From NCBI RefSeq assembly GCF_027533845.1, contig NZ_JAPZVN010000002.1, positions 434,001 through 498,000 of the forward strand: DNA of 64,000 nt, written 5' to 3'. Below the pieces are notes generated by a model that was given only the letters and a program-made list of their open reading frames with translations, searched no databases and was not told the origin of the DNA. Shown here piece after piece: positions 15,764 through 24,502 of the stretch. The position numbers and the translations under genes were made by a program. This DNA comes from Streptomyces sp. RPT161. GTDB taxonomy: Bacteria > Actinomycetota > Actinomycetes > Streptomycetales > Streptomycetaceae. Numbering within the stretch: the first letter of the stretch is position 1; the number at the start of each line of letters is the position of its first letter.

Positions 15764-16861
15764 TCAGAGCTGGCCCAGGGTCACCTGGGTCGTGCGCGGC
15801 TGGCCGTCGCGTTCGTAGGTGACGCTGGTCTTGTCGCCGGGTTTGAAGACGGCCAGGGTCTCGGAGAGGGACGCGTCCGTGGTGATGGGGACGTCGTCCA
15901 CCTTGGTGATGATGTCGCCTGGGCGCAGGCCTGCCTTGTCCGCCGCGCCCCCGGGGGTGACGGTGACCACTACGACGCCCACGGGTTCGAGGTTGCTGTT
16001 CAGCACGGTGCGTACGGAGACGTTGAGCGCGGCCTTGCCGGAGGCGGTCACCTTGCCGCTCCTGATGAGCTGGCGCGCGATGTTGTTCACCGTGGAGACC
16101 GGGATGGCGAACCCGATGCCGGGCGCCGTACCGCCGCCCAACTCCGGTTCGGTGGCCGCCAGCGTGGGGATGCCGATCACCTGACCGGAGAGGTTGACCA
16201 GCGCACCGCCGCTGTTGCCGGGGTTGATCGCGGCCGAGGTCTGCACCATGTTCACGATGGTGGTGCCCGTGCCGCCGTTGCCGCCCTCGTTGACGGTGCG
16301 TCCGACGGCCGACACGATGCCCTGGGTCACGCTGCTGGACAGGCCCAGCGGATTGCCCATGGCCAGGGTGATCTGGCCGACGGCCACCTTCGAGGCGTCG
16401 CCGAACGCGGCCGGTCTGAGGTCGCCGGGCGGGTTGGCCAGTTTGATGACCGCCAGGTCGTCGGCCGGGTAGCTGCCCACCAGGTCGGCCTTCAGCGTGC
16501 TCTTGCCGGTGGCGAGGGTGACCTGGAAGTTCCTGGCGTTGCCGACGACATGGGCGTTGGTGACGATGTCGCCCTTGGTGTCGTACACCACGCCCGAGCC
16601 GAGGCCCGCGCTGGTGGTGATCTGGACGACGGACGGCAGGACGTTCTTGACCACCCGTTCGTAGTCGTCCTGAAGGCTGTTGCTCACCGTGGGAGCGGGA
16701 CCCGCGCCCGGACCGTTCGACCTGGACGCCGCCGTTGAGGTCTTCGCCGCGCCGGAGCAGCCGGCGAGCAGCGCCACCGCGCACACGGCCGCCAGCAGCG
16801 GTCGGACCGCCGAGCGCCGACCGGCAGATCCCCCCAATCCGGGCATACGTGATCCACTCAT
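15764..16861 (-). CDS. secreted HtrA/DegP-like serine protease lipoprotein with PDZ domain
   Basis: 365 residues, ATG 16861. The N-terminus has a hydrophobic core ending in lipobox LLAGC (Cys about 35), so it is probably membrane-anchored outside the cell. The trypsin-like domain shows the triad: His in TNAHVVGN, Asp in PADDLAVIKL, Ser in NPGNSGGALVN. A PDZ domain follows, with VTPGGAADKAGLRPGDIITKV. It is shorter than cytosolic-anchored HtrA types. It likely handles misfolded exported proteins; substrates are unknown. A perfect terminator follows at 15721-15747. Confidence 0.92.
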   Translation of the reverse strand: MSGSRMPGLGGSAGRRSAVRPLLAAVCAVALLAGCSGAAKTSTAASRSNGPGAGPAPTVSNSLQDDYERVVKNVLPSVVQITTSAGLGSGVVYDTKGDIVTNAHVVGNARNFQVTLATGKSTLKADLVGSYPADDLAVIKLANPPGDLRPAAFGDASKVAVGQITLAMGNPLGLSSSVTQGIVSAVGRTVNEGGNGGTGTTIVNMVQTSAAINPGNSGGALVNLSGQVIGIPTLAATEPELGGGTAPGIGFAIPVSTVNNIARQLIRSGKVTASGKAALNVSVRTVLNSNLEPVGVVVVTVTPGGAADKAGLRPGDIITKVDDVPITTDASLSETLAVFKPGDKTSVTYERDGQPRTTQVTLGQL

Positions 16862-16876
16862 GCCCGGAGTGTCCCT

Positions 16877-16892
16877 TTTATCGGTTTATCAA
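16877..16892. promoter_or_regulatory. direct repeat upstream of the HtrA-like gene
   Basis: TTTATCGG and TTTATCAA lie side by side 16-31 nt upstream of the protease start in an AT-rich patch. They could be an activator half-site pair or part of the promoter. Confidence 0.3.
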
Positions 16893-16933
16893 GCGAGTAT
16901 CTCCGCGCCCGTGCCGCGCGTGTCGGACCCCGC

Positions 16934-17722
16934 TCAATCCCGTACCCCGCACAGGTGCAGCAGCGCGGCCACCGCGCGGTACGGGTCGGTTCGCCCGGCC
17001 CGTACCTCCACGGCCAGCAGCCGGTCCAGGTCCGGAACATCGCTGGCCTTGGTCTCGTCCGGCGCGGTGTCGGTGAACACCCGCACCCCGTACCAGGCGT
17101 GCAGCGGCGCGCCGATCGCCGACAGGGTCGCGGTGAGCGTCTCCCGTCGGTCGGCCCGCGCGGTCAGTCCCAGTCGGTTGGTGTACCCGGTGGCGTCGAA
17201 CGCCGCCAGCGCGCCCTCCCAGTCGCCGGACAGCCCGCGCCGCATCGCCAGCGCGTCCCCGTTGCGCACCAGCAGCGACAGCAACCCGCCGGGCGCCAGC
17301 ACCCGGGCCAGACCGGCCAGCAGCGCGTCCGGATCCGCCACGTACATCAACACCCCGTGGCAGAGCACCACGTCGAAGCTGCCCGCGTCGAAGTACCGGC
17401 CGGTCTCCCGGCCGTCGCCCTCGACCAGCCGGACCCGCTCCCGTATGCCCTCCGGCTCCACCGACAGCGCCGCGCGGGCCGTCTCCAGCATCGCCGGATC
17501 CGACTCCACACCGGTCACCTCGTGGCCGCCACGGGCCAGCCGCAGTGCCTGGGTGCCCTGGCCGAGCCCGACGTCGAGCACCCGCAGCCGGCGTCCCACC
17601 GGGAACCGCGCGGTGATCTGCTCATCGAGCTGCCGCGCCACCAACTCCTGCCGCACGGCGTTGCGCAGGCCGCCGAGACCCGCCAGCCAGGCTTCCGCCC
17701 CGCCGGAAAACCCGCTGCTCAG
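16934..17722 (-). CDS. class I SAM-dependent methyltransferase, probable CTG start
   Basis: 262 residues if started at CTG 17722. The SAM-binding motif is LRVLDVGLGQGTQALRLA, followed by VTGVESDPAMLETA, SFDVVLCHGVLMYV and LAPGGLLSLLVRN, a UbiE/Methyltransf_11 pattern with unknown substrate. The first standard start in frame (GTG 17656) would cut off GGAEAWLAGLGGLRNAV, which I recall as conserved in homologues. A GGTGAG lies 5 nt before the CTG, which overlaps the stop of the upstream DUF3043 gene. Initiation at CTG is therefore favoured but unproven. Confidence 0.8.
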   Translation of the reverse strand: MSSGFSGGAEAWLAGLGGLRNAVRQELVARQLDEQITARFPVGRRLRVLDVGLGQGTQALRLARGGHEVTGVESDPAMLETARAALSVEPEGIRERVRLVEGDGRETGRYFDAGSFDVVLCHGVLMYVADPDALLAGLARVLAPGGLLSLLVRNGDALAMRRGLSGDWEGALAAFDATGYTNRLGLTARADRRETLTATLSAIGAPLHAWYGVRVFTDTAPDETKASDVPDLDRLLAVEVRAGRTDPYRAVAALLHLCGVRD

Positions 17723-18315
17723 ATCTGCTCACCGCGCTTGACCTGCGGCTTGGGCAGTCGCATCCGGCGCATCTGGAGCGTGCGCATCAGCGCGTAGGCG
17801 ACCGCGCCGCGCAGGTTCTCACTGGGGAAGCGCTGGCGCAGTACCTTCTTCAACCGGAAGGCGGTGAACGCCGACTGGAGCACGATCAGCACGATCAGCA
17901 GCAGCCACAGCAGCAGCGAGATGTCCTTGACGTTCATGCTGGGGAACATGCTCAGCACGAGGATGACCACCGCGAGCGGCAGGAACAGCTCGGCGACGTG
18001 GTACCGGGTGTCCACGTAGTTCCGGCACAGCTTGCGCACCGGTCCCTTGTCGCGCACCGGCAGATAGCGCTCGTCACCGCTGGCCAGCGCCTCGCGCTGC
18101 TTCGCCATCTCGACCCGGCGGGCCTCCCGGGCCTGCTTGGCGGCGGCCTTGCGGTCGCCGGGCACGGTGACGCGCTGGCGGCGCTGCGTCTGCGCCTCGT
18201 TGCGCTTGGGCGTGGGGCGGCCCTTCGGGGCCTGCGGGTCGCGGCGCTGGTCGACCGGTTCTGCGGTCACCATCGGGGTCGCGGCCTGCTCATCCTTGGA
18301 ACGACGTCGGAACAC
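17719..18315 (-). CDS. DUF3043 membrane protein
   Basis: Starts at GTG 18315 as VFRRRSKDEQAAT, the usual opening of this actinobacterial family; a TTG three codons earlier is possible. A basic, charged N-terminal half (KAAAKQAREARRVEMAKQRE) is followed by two hydrophobic helices around residues 113-160 and a basic tail. About 198 residues, with cytosolic termini predicted. Function unknown. It overlaps the methyltransferase by 4 nt and is divergent from pspA, sharing a 215-nt upstream region. Confidence 0.85.
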   Translation of the reverse strand: MFRRRSKDEQAATPMVTAEPVDQRRDPQAPKGRPTPKRNEAQTQRRQRVTVPGDRKAAAKQAREARRVEMAKQREALASGDERYLPVRDKGPVRKLCRNYVDTRYHVAELFLPLAVVILVLSMFPSMNVKDISLLLWLLLIVLIVLQSAFTAFRLKKVLRQRFPSENLRGAVAYALMRTLQMRRMRLPKPQVKRGEQI

Positions 18316-18530
18316 AAGGCCCAAGGGTACGTGCTGCCGGGACCGGTCCCCACCCCCACGTGCCAGCCCGGCACCGCCACCTACTCCTTGGGCGGGATGC
18401 GCTCGGTGCGTGATCGTCCCTCAGGATGAGCGCATCCGCCGCCGAACGGTGCGGTAATGGAAGCGGGGCCCGTACTGTAGGGGTCAACAGAGGTGCCGGA
18501 GCAAGTCGCAGAAGGGGGCGCGCCAGGCCC

Positions 18531-19325
18531 ATGAGCGGTGTCATGAAGCGGATGGGGATGATCTTCCGCGCGAAGGCCAACAAGGCCCTGGACCGGGCCG
18601 AGGACCCGCGCGAGACGCTTGACTACTCGTACCAGAAGCAGCTTGAGCTGCTGCAGAAGGTACGTCGTGGCGTCGCGGACGTGGCCACGTCGCGTAAGCG
18701 GCTCGAGCTGCAGCTCACCGGCTTGCAGCAGCAGTCGTCCAAGCTTGAGGACCAGAGCCGCAAGGCGCTGGCGCTCGGCCGTGAGGACCTGGCGCGCGAG
18801 GCGCTGACCCGGCGTGCCGCGCTCCAGCAGCAGGTCACCGACCTGGAGACGCAGCACCAGACGTTGCAGGGTGAGGAGGAGAAGCTCACTCTCGCGGCGC
18901 AGCGGCTGCAGGCCAAGGTGGACGCCTTCCGCACCAAGAAGGAGACCATCAAGGCCACCTACACGGCCGCCCAGGCGCAGACCAAGATCGGCGAGGCGTT
19001 CTCCGGGATCTCCGAGGAGATGGGCGACGTCGGCCTGGCCATCCAGCGGGCCGAGGACAAGACCGCGCAGATGCAGGCGCGCGCCGGTGCCATCGACGAA
19101 CTGCTGGCCTCGGGTGCGCTGGACGACCCGAGCGGGCTGGCCAAGGACGACATCTCGGCGGAGCTGGACCGGCTCTCCGGCGGTTCCGACGTCGAGCTGG
19201 AGCTGCAGCGGATGAAGGCCGAGCTGGCCGGCGGCAGCAGCGGTCAGCAGGCCATCGAGGGCAACAAGGCCGGCCAGGCCAACCACCAGCAGCCGCAGGA
19301 CCAGCCGCGCCTCGACAAGAACTGA
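18531..19325 (+). CDS. pspA: phage shock protein A (PspA/IM30 family)
   Basis: 264 residues, MSGVMKRMGMIFRAKANKAL from ATG 18531. It is almost entirely coiled coil (about 25-215), with an N-terminal amphipathic helix that binds stressed membranes and an acidic, Gln-rich C-terminal tail. PspA/Vipp1 proteins assemble into large membrane-stabilising scaffolds. A GAAGGGGG lies about 15 nt upstream, rather far for a ribosome site. It is followed after 31 nt by pspAA. Confidence 0.95.
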   Translation: MSGVMKRMGMIFRAKANKALDRAEDPRETLDYSYQKQLELLQKVRRGVADVATSRKRLELQLTGLQQQSSKLEDQSRKALALGREDLAREALTRRAALQQQVTDLETQHQTLQGEEEKLTLAAQRLQAKVDAFRTKKETIKATYTAAQAQTKIGEAFSGISEEMGDVGLAIQRAEDKTAQMQARAGAIDELLASGALDDPSGLAKDDISAELDRLSGGSDVELELQRMKAELAGGSSGQQAIEGNKAGQANHQQPQDQPRLDKN

Positions 19326-19356
19326 GCGTCCGCGCGCACCTCGAAGGGAGACCGTC

Positions 19357-19635
19357 ATGATCGTACGGATCATGGGGGAGGGCCAGGTGAGGCTGGCCGA
19401 CAGCCACTTCGTCGAGCTGAACAAGCTGGACGACGAGCTGTTGGGCGCCATGGAGAGTGGCGACGAGACGGAGTTCCGGCGCACCCTCGGCGCGCTGCTG
19501 GACGCCGTGCGGCGGCTCGGTGAGCCGCTGGCGGATGACGCACTGGAGCCGTCCGAGCTGATCCTGCCCGCCCCGGACGCCTCCCTGGAGGAGGTACGGG
19601 AGATGCTCGCCGACGACGGGCTGATCCCTGGATAA
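19357..19635 (+). CDS. pspAA: PspA-associated protein PspAA
   Basis: 92 residues (MIVRIMGEGQVRLADSHFVE), with AAGGGAG before ATG 19357. It has a mixed N-terminal beta region and C-terminal helices, matching the PspAA family that partners actinobacterial and archaeal PspA. The same-operon position directly after pspA supports this. Confidence 0.9.
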   Translation: MIVRIMGEGQVRLADSHFVELNKLDDELLGAMESGDETEFRRTLGALLDAVRRLGEPLADDALEPSELILPAPDASLEEVREMLADDGLIPG

Positions 19636-19654
19636 CCGGCACCCCCAGCACCAC

Positions 19655-19695
19655 CGGGCGCCCTGGTCCCACCCGTCACGGGGCCAGGGCGCCCG
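19655..19695 (+). terminator. terminator of the pspA-pspAA operon
   Basis: A 12-bp stem CGGGCGCCCTGG / CCAGGGCGCCCG with a 17-nt loop, 19 nt after the pspAA stop. Confidence 0.75.
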
Positions 19696-19734
19696 TGCTG
19701 TGCGGCCCGGCCGATGCCCGTACCGTGTGGTGGC

Positions 19735-20985
19735 GTGACCCTCCTCGCCCGATCGCGCCACTGGGCGCGGGCACATCCGCTCGCCGTGGACGGCGCTCTG
19801 GCGGCGGTCGTCCTCGGGCTGATCCTGGTCAGCTCGGTGGCCGGGCCGCCCGCGCACCAGTACCGGGCGGATCCGGCCAACGTCACCCTGGCGGTGCTGG
19901 CCTGTGCCGCACTGGTGGTGCGGCGCCGCTTTCCGCGCTCGGCGCTGGCCTTCACCAGTGCCGCCGCCGCGCTCGGCTTCGTCGCCGACCGGACCTCGCG
20001 CTCCGCGCCGGTGGTGGTGACCGTCTTCCTGGCGCTGTTCACCGTCGCCGCCCGCACCGACCGGCCCACCACCTGGCGGGTGGGCGCCGCCACCTGCGCG
20101 GCGCTGACCGCGGTGTCCATGCGCTACGGGCCCGCGCCCTGGTACAGCCAGGAACACCTCGCCGTCTTCGCCTGGACCGGGATGGCCGCCGCGGGCGGTG
20201 ACGCGGTGCGCAGCCGCCGCGCCTACGTCGCCGCGATCGAGGAGCGCGCGGTACGAGCCGAGCGCACCCGCGAGGAGGAGGCGCGCCGCCGGGTCGCCGA
20301 GGAACGGATGCGCATCGCCCGGGAGCTGCACGACGTGGTCGCCCACCACATCGCGCTGGTCAACGTGCAGGCCGGAGTCGCCGCCCACGTCATGGACAGC
20401 CGACCCGCGCAGGCCAAGCAGGCGCTGGCGCACGTCCGCGAGGCGAGCCGCTCGGCGCTGGACGAACTGCGCGCCACGGTCGGCCTGTTGCGGCAGGCGG
20501 GCGACCCCGAGGCGCCCATGGAACCGGCGCCGCGCCTGGCCGATCTGGACCGGCTGGTCGACGGCTTCGTCCGCACCGGACTGCGCGCCGAGGTGGTCAC
20601 CGAAGGACTCGCGGACGCCGCCGAGCCGTTGCCCGCGACCGTCGACCTGACCGCGTACCGGGTGATCCAGGAGTCGCTGACCAACGCCCACAAGCACGCG
20701 GGGCCGGACGCCCGGGTGAGGGTGCGGATCGTCCGGGACGGCACCGGGGTGGAGATCACCGTGCTGGACGACGGCACCGGCGGCGCGGCGGCGGACGCCG
20801 GGCGCGGTGGCGGACACGGGCTGATCGGGATGCGCGAGCGGGCCACGGCGCTGGGCGGCCGGTTCGAGGCGGGGCCCTGGCCGGAGGGCGGCTTCCGGGT
20901 CTTCGTACGCTTGCCGTCGGCAGCCCCGGCGCGGCTTTCCGGCGCGCTGGGCGAGGCCGCGGCCACGGGGGAGGGGCGACGATGA
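19735..20985 (+). CDS. NarL-family sensor histidine kinase
   Basis: About 416 residues from GTG 19735; ATG 19714 is an alternative. The N-terminal sensor has four hydrophobic helices (residues about 10-155). The HisKA_3 phosphoacceptor is in RIARELHDVVAHHIALV, followed by the HATPase region (NAHKHAGPDARV, DDGTGG, GLIGMRERATALGG). There is no large extracellular loop, so it probably senses a membrane or intramembrane signal. It overlaps the response regulator gene by 4 nt; the two form one two-component system. The stimulus and targets are unknown. Confidence 0.93.
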   Translation: MTLLARSRHWARAHPLAVDGALAAVVLGLILVSSVAGPPAHQYRADPANVTLAVLACAALVVRRRFPRSALAFTSAAAALGFVADRTSRSAPVVVTVFLALFTVAARTDRPTTWRVGAATCAALTAVSMRYGPAPWYSQEHLAVFAWTGMAAAGGDAVRSRRAYVAAIEERAVRAERTREEEARRRVAEERMRIARELHDVVAHHIALVNVQAGVAAHVMDSRPAQAKQALAHVREASRSALDELRATVGLLRQAGDPEAPMEPAPRLADLDRLVDGFVRTGLRAEVVTEGLADAAEPLPATVDLTAYRVIQESLTNAHKHAGPDARVRVRIVRDGTGVEITVLDDGTGGAAADAGRGGGHGLIGMRERATALGGRFEAGPWPEGGFRVFVRLPSAAPARLSGALGEAAATGEGRR

Positions 20986-21647
20986 TCCGGGTCGTACTCG
21001 CCGACGACCAGGCGCTGTTGCGCGGCGCGTTCCGGGTGCTGGTGGAGTCCGAGCCGGACATGGAGGTGGTCGGCGAGGCCGGTGACGGAGCCGAGGCGGT
21101 GGCGGTGGCCCGCCGGACCGGTGCCGATGTGGTGCTGATGGACATCCGGATGCCGGGGACGGACGGGATCGCCGCGACCCGGGAGATCACCGCCGCCGAC
21201 GACCTCGGCGGCGTGCACGTGCTGATCCTGACCACCTTCGAGGCGGACGAGTACGTGATCGAGGCGCTGCGCGCCGGTGCCGCGGGGTTCCTGGGCAAGG
21301 GCGCGGAACCCGACGAACTGCTGACCGCCATCCGTACCGTCGCCGCCGGGGAGTCACTGCTGTCACCGGCCGCGACCAAGAGCCTGATCGCCCGGTTCCT
21401 CGGCGCCGGGGGTCCGTCCAGGGCCGCCGAGGAGCGCCTGGCGGTACTGACCGCGCGGGAGCGGGAGGTGCTCGCCGAGGTGGCGGCCGGGCTGTCCAAC
21501 GAGGAGATCGCCGAACGCCTCGGGGTCAGCCCGCTCACCGTCAAGACCCACGTCAACCGCACGATGGCCAAGCTCTCCGCCCGCGACCGCGCCCAACTGG
21601 TCGTCATCGCCTACGAGACCGGGCTGGTCCGGCCTTCGACGGGCTGA
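20982..21647 (+). CDS. LuxR/NarL-family response regulator
   Basis: 221 residues. Receiver domain: acidic pocket LADDQ, phosphoacceptor Asp in VVLMDIRMPGTDGI, TTFEADE and the FLGKGAEPDELL lysine. The C-terminal helix-turn-helix has LTAREREVLAEVAAGLSNEE and SPLTVKTHVNRTMAKL. Cognate partner of the kinase just upstream (ATGA overlap). Targets unknown; the neighbouring pspA operon is a candidate by position only. Confidence 0.94.
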   Translation: MIRVVLADDQALLRGAFRVLVESEPDMEVVGEAGDGAEAVAVARRTGADVVLMDIRMPGTDGIAATREITAADDLGGVHVLILTTFEADEYVIEALRAGAAGFLGKGAEPDELLTAIRTVAAGESLLSPAATKSLIARFLGAGGPSRAAEERLAVLTAREREVLAEVAAGLSNEEIAERLGVSPLTVKTHVNRTMAKLSARDRAQLVVIAYETGLVRPSTG

Positions 21648-21709
21648 CCGGTCGGGTGCATTCCGCGCGGACCGGCCCGCGCGGTGCGCGATCACGGCAG
21701 CATGGAGGG

Positions 21710-22576
21710 ATGCTGCTGCGTCCGGTGCGGGACACCGCTGAAGATGCCGAGGCCGTGCAGGCCATCACCGCCGCGTCGTTCGGGGATGCCAGGGCGCTGC
21801 CGGGGGGCGACTGGCCGCCGGAACGGGTGGTCCGGTTCCACGCGCGGGTGCGGTACTTCGCCAGGACCGACCCCGACGGCTGCTGGATCGCCGAGGACGT
21901 GGTGGCCGGTCCGGTGGGCGTGGCACTGGCCCTCAAGCGCGAGTTCCTGTGGGGGCTTTCACTGCTCGCCGTGGTACCGACGGCACAGGGCAAGGGAGTC
22001 GGCAAGGCGCTGCTTGCCCGCGCGATGGGGTACGGACGCGGCTGTCTGCGCGGTCTGCTGTGCGGCACCCGGCACCCCGTGGCGGCCCGCGCCTACCGCC
22101 GCGCCGGATTCACCCTGCACCCGGCGATGCGGCTCAAGGGGGTGGTCGACCCGGCGCGGCTCGAACCGCTGGACGGCGCCGTGCACGAGGGCACACCACG
22201 GCACCGGGACCTGATGGACTCGGTCGACCGGCGCACCAGGGGCGGTGCGCACGGCCCCGATCACGAGCAACTCCTCGGCGGCTGCCGCCTGTTCGTGGTG
22301 GACGACCTGGCGGGCAGCGGGTACTGCTACGCCGACCGCGGCCGCGTCGAACTGCTGGCCGCCACCTCGCGACGGCTCGCCACCCGACTGCTCACCGCGG
22401 CACTGCTGTCCGTACCGCCGGGCGGCACGGCCTGCGTACCGCATCTGACGAGCGATCAGCAGTGGGCGCTGGACGTGGGGTTGACGGCTGGGCTGGAACT
22501 GGCCAACTCCGGCTATGTGTGCCTACGCGGCATGCGGCCGCCAACCCCGTACATCCCGTCGGATACGTTCCTGTAG
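21710..22576 (+). CDS. GNAT-family N-acetyltransferase
   Basis: 288 residues from ATG 21710 (MLLRPVRDTAEDAEAVQAIT). The acetyl-CoA-binding motif is LAVVPTAQGKGVGKALLARA, followed by the AYRRAGFTLHPAM segment. The C-terminal half (about 160-288) is a second, weaker GNAT-like fold, so a tandem arrangement is likely. Substrate unknown. The ribosome site is odd: GGAGG lies only 1 nt before the ATG. It converges with nadA with an 11-nt gap. Confidence 0.85.
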   Translation: MLLRPVRDTAEDAEAVQAITAASFGDARALPGGDWPPERVVRFHARVRYFARTDPDGCWIAEDVVAGPVGVALALKREFLWGLSLLAVVPTAQGKGVGKALLARAMGYGRGCLRGLLCGTRHPVAARAYRRAGFTLHPAMRLKGVVDPARLEPLDGAVHEGTPRHRDLMDSVDRRTRGGAHGPDHEQLLGGCRLFVVDDLAGSGYCYADRGRVELLAATSRRLATRLLTAALLSVPPGGTACVPHLTSDQQWALDVGLTAGLELANSGYVCLRGMRPPTPYIPSDTFL

Positions 22577-22587
22577 AGGGCGGCGCG

Positions 22588-23814
22588 TTACGGCAGTGCC
22601 AGCATCTGCTCCAGGGCGAGCTTGGCGTAGTGCTCGGTCTCCTCGTCCACCACGATGCGGTTGACCACGGTGCCCTCGGCCAGCGACTCCAGCGCCCACA
22701 CCAGGTGCGGCAGGTCGATCCGGTTCATGGTCGAGCAGAAGCAGACGGTCTTGTCGAGGAAGACGATCCGCTTGTCCGGGTGCGCCTTCGCCAGCCGCCG
22801 CACCAGGTTGAGCTCGGTGCCGATGGCCCAGGAGGAACCGGCGGGGGCGGCTTCCAGCGCCTTGATGATGTACTCGGTAGAGCCCACGTAGTCGGCCGCG
22901 GCCACGACCTCGTGCTTGCACTCGGGGTGCACCAGCACGTTCACCCCGGGTATCCGGGACCGTACGTCCTCCACCGAGTCCAGCGAGAACCGGCCGTGCA
23001 CCGAGCAGTGCCCGCGCCACAGGATCATCTTGGCCGCCCGCAGCTGTTCGGGGGTGACCCCGCCGCCCGGCTTGTGCGGGTTGTAGACCACGCAGTCGTC
23101 GAGAGCGAAGCCCATCTCGCGGACCGCGGTGTTGCGCCCGAGGTGCTGGTCCGGCAGGAACAGCACCTTCTCTCCCTGGGAGAACGCCCATTCCAGCGCG
23201 CGCTTGGCGTTGGAGGAGGTGCAGATGGTGCCGCCGTGCCGTCCGGTGAACGCCTTGATGTCGGCCGAGGAGTTCATGTACGAGACCGGCACGGTGACGT
23301 CCGCGACCCCGGCCTCGGTCAGCACGTCCCAGCACTCGGCGACCTGCTCGGCGCTGGCCATGTCGGCCATCGAGCAGCCCGCGGCCAGGTCCGGCAGGAT
23401 GACCTGCTGGTCGGCGGTGGTCAGGATGTCCGCGCTTTCGGCCATGAAGTGCACACCGCAGAAGACGATGTACTCCGCCTGCGGGCGCGCCGCGGCGTCC
23501 CTGGCCAGCTTGAACGAGTCACCCGTGACGTCCGCGAACTCGATGACCTCGTCGCGCTGGTAGTGGTGACCGAGCACGAAGACCCGCTCGCCGAGCTTCG
23601 CCTTGGCCGCCCGGGCGCGCTCGACGAGGTCGGGGTCGGAGGGCGCGGGCAGGTCGCCGGGGCACTCCACTCCCCGCTCGCTCTTGGGGTCCGCCTCGCG
23701 GCCGAGCAGCAGCAGGGCGAGCGGCGTGGGCTGGACGTCCAGCGATCCGGGGGCCAGGGGTTCGGTGGTGGTCACGGGCGGGGCGCCCTTTCTCTTGGCA
23801 CGTGCTGTCGACAT
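22588..23814 (-). CDS. nadA: quinolinate synthase
   Basis: 4Fe-4S enzyme that condenses iminoaspartate with dihydroxyacetone phosphate in de novo NAD synthesis. 408 residues from ATG 23814 (AAGG close upstream); GTG 23775 is an alternative start. Cluster ligands are recognisable as Cys in FCGVHFMAESAD, HPECKHEV and CFCSTMNRIDLPH. Substrate-binding HHYQRDEV and SYMNSSADIKA are present. No nadB or nadC is adjacent in this window. Paired operator-like repeats sit in its promoter (23824-23870), suggesting control by NAD status. Confidence 0.95.
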   Translation of the reverse strand: MSTARAKRKGAPPVTTTEPLAPGSLDVQPTPLALLLLGREADPKSERGVECPGDLPAPSDPDLVERARAAKAKLGERVFVLGHHYQRDEVIEFADVTGDSFKLARDAAARPQAEYIVFCGVHFMAESADILTTADQQVILPDLAAGCSMADMASAEQVAECWDVLTEAGVADVTVPVSYMNSSADIKAFTGRHGGTICTSSNAKRALEWAFSQGEKVLFLPDQHLGRNTAVREMGFALDDCVVYNPHKPGGGVTPEQLRAAKMILWRGHCSVHGRFSLDSVEDVRSRIPGVNVLVHPECKHEVVAAADYVGSTEYIIKALEAAPAGSSWAIGTELNLVRRLAKAHPDKRIVFLDKTVCFCSTMNRIDLPHLVWALESLAEGTVVNRIVVDEETEHYAKLALEQMLALP

Positions 23815-23823
23815 GCACCTTTT

Positions 23824-23870
23824 CGTCTAACTGACGCTATCTATCATAGCCGGTTCGCGTCAGATTGACG
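23824..23870 (-). promoter_or_regulatory. nadA promoter flanked by two similar palindromes
   Basis: CGTCTAACTGACG (23824-23836) and CGTCAGATTGACG (23858-23870) share CGTC-N5-GACG and are 34 nt apart, about three helical turns. Between them, on the minus strand, is a -10-like TATGAT; the upstream copy overlaps a weak -35 (TCGTCA, 17 nt away). This suits a repressor such as an NrtR-type NAD regulator, but the factor is a guess. Confidence 0.55.
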
Positions 23871-24082
23871 ATGGGCATCGTGTCGATGTGACGTATCCGG
23901 CTCGTTCTGGCCAACGGGTTGATCCGCCCGGGCCATGAGGTGACCTTGCCGTGAGCGGTGTGCGAGCATGAATGGAAGGCGTGAGTGGGATGCCGGATCC
24001 GACCCGGAATTTTTTCCGGGCGGCGGCGGTTCCAGTCGGCGGCAGAAAGACCGACGTTGCGTAGAAACCCGGGAGTGAACAG

Positions 24083-24436
24083 ATGACGGTTCAGGACGAG
24101 ACCACCGCAAGCGAGGGCATCATCCTGTCCGACGCCGCCGCGGCCAAGGTCAAGAGCCTGCTCGAACAGGAAGGCCGCGAAGACCTCGCGCTGCGTGTCG
24201 CGGTTCAGCCCGGAGGCTGCTCCGGTCTGCGCTACCAGCTGTTCTTCGACGAGCGCTCGCTCGACGGCGACGTCGTGAAGGACTTCGGCGGCGTCAAGGT
24301 CGTCACCGACCGGATGAGCGCCCCGTACCTCGGCGGTGCCTCGATCGACTTCGTGGACACCATCGAGAAGCAGGGCTTCACCATCGACAACCCGAACGCC
24401 ACGGGCTCCTGCGCCTGCGGCGACTCGTTCCACTGA
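24083..24436 (+). CDS. erpA: A-type iron-sulfur cluster carrier/insertion protein
   Basis: 117 residues from ATG 24083, with GGGAG 7 nt upstream. A-type signature: Cys in QPGGCSGLRYQLFFD and the paired C-terminal Cys in GSCACGDSF, the three ligands that hold a 2Fe-2S or 4Fe-4S cluster for delivery to apo-enzymes. It is divergent from nadA, itself a 4Fe-4S enzyme. Named erpA by actinobacterial convention; IscA cannot be excluded. Confidence 0.92.
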   Translation: MTVQDETTASEGIILSDAAAAKVKSLLEQEGREDLALRVAVQPGGCSGLRYQLFFDERSLDGDVVKDFGGVKVVTDRMSAPYLGGASIDFVDTIEKQGFTIDNPNATGSCACGDSFH

Positions 24437-24451
24437 GTCCTACGCGACCAT

Positions 24452-24484
24452 GCGGCGGTGCCCCCCAGGCCGGGGCACCGCCGC
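24452..24484. terminator. bidirectional terminator between erpA and the next, convergent gene
   Basis: A perfect 13-bp stem GCGGCGGTGCCCC / GGGGCACCGCCGC with a 7-nt loop, placed between two convergent stops. Confidence 0.85.
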
Positions 24485-24502
24485 TCGCGTATCCGGCGCC
24501 GT

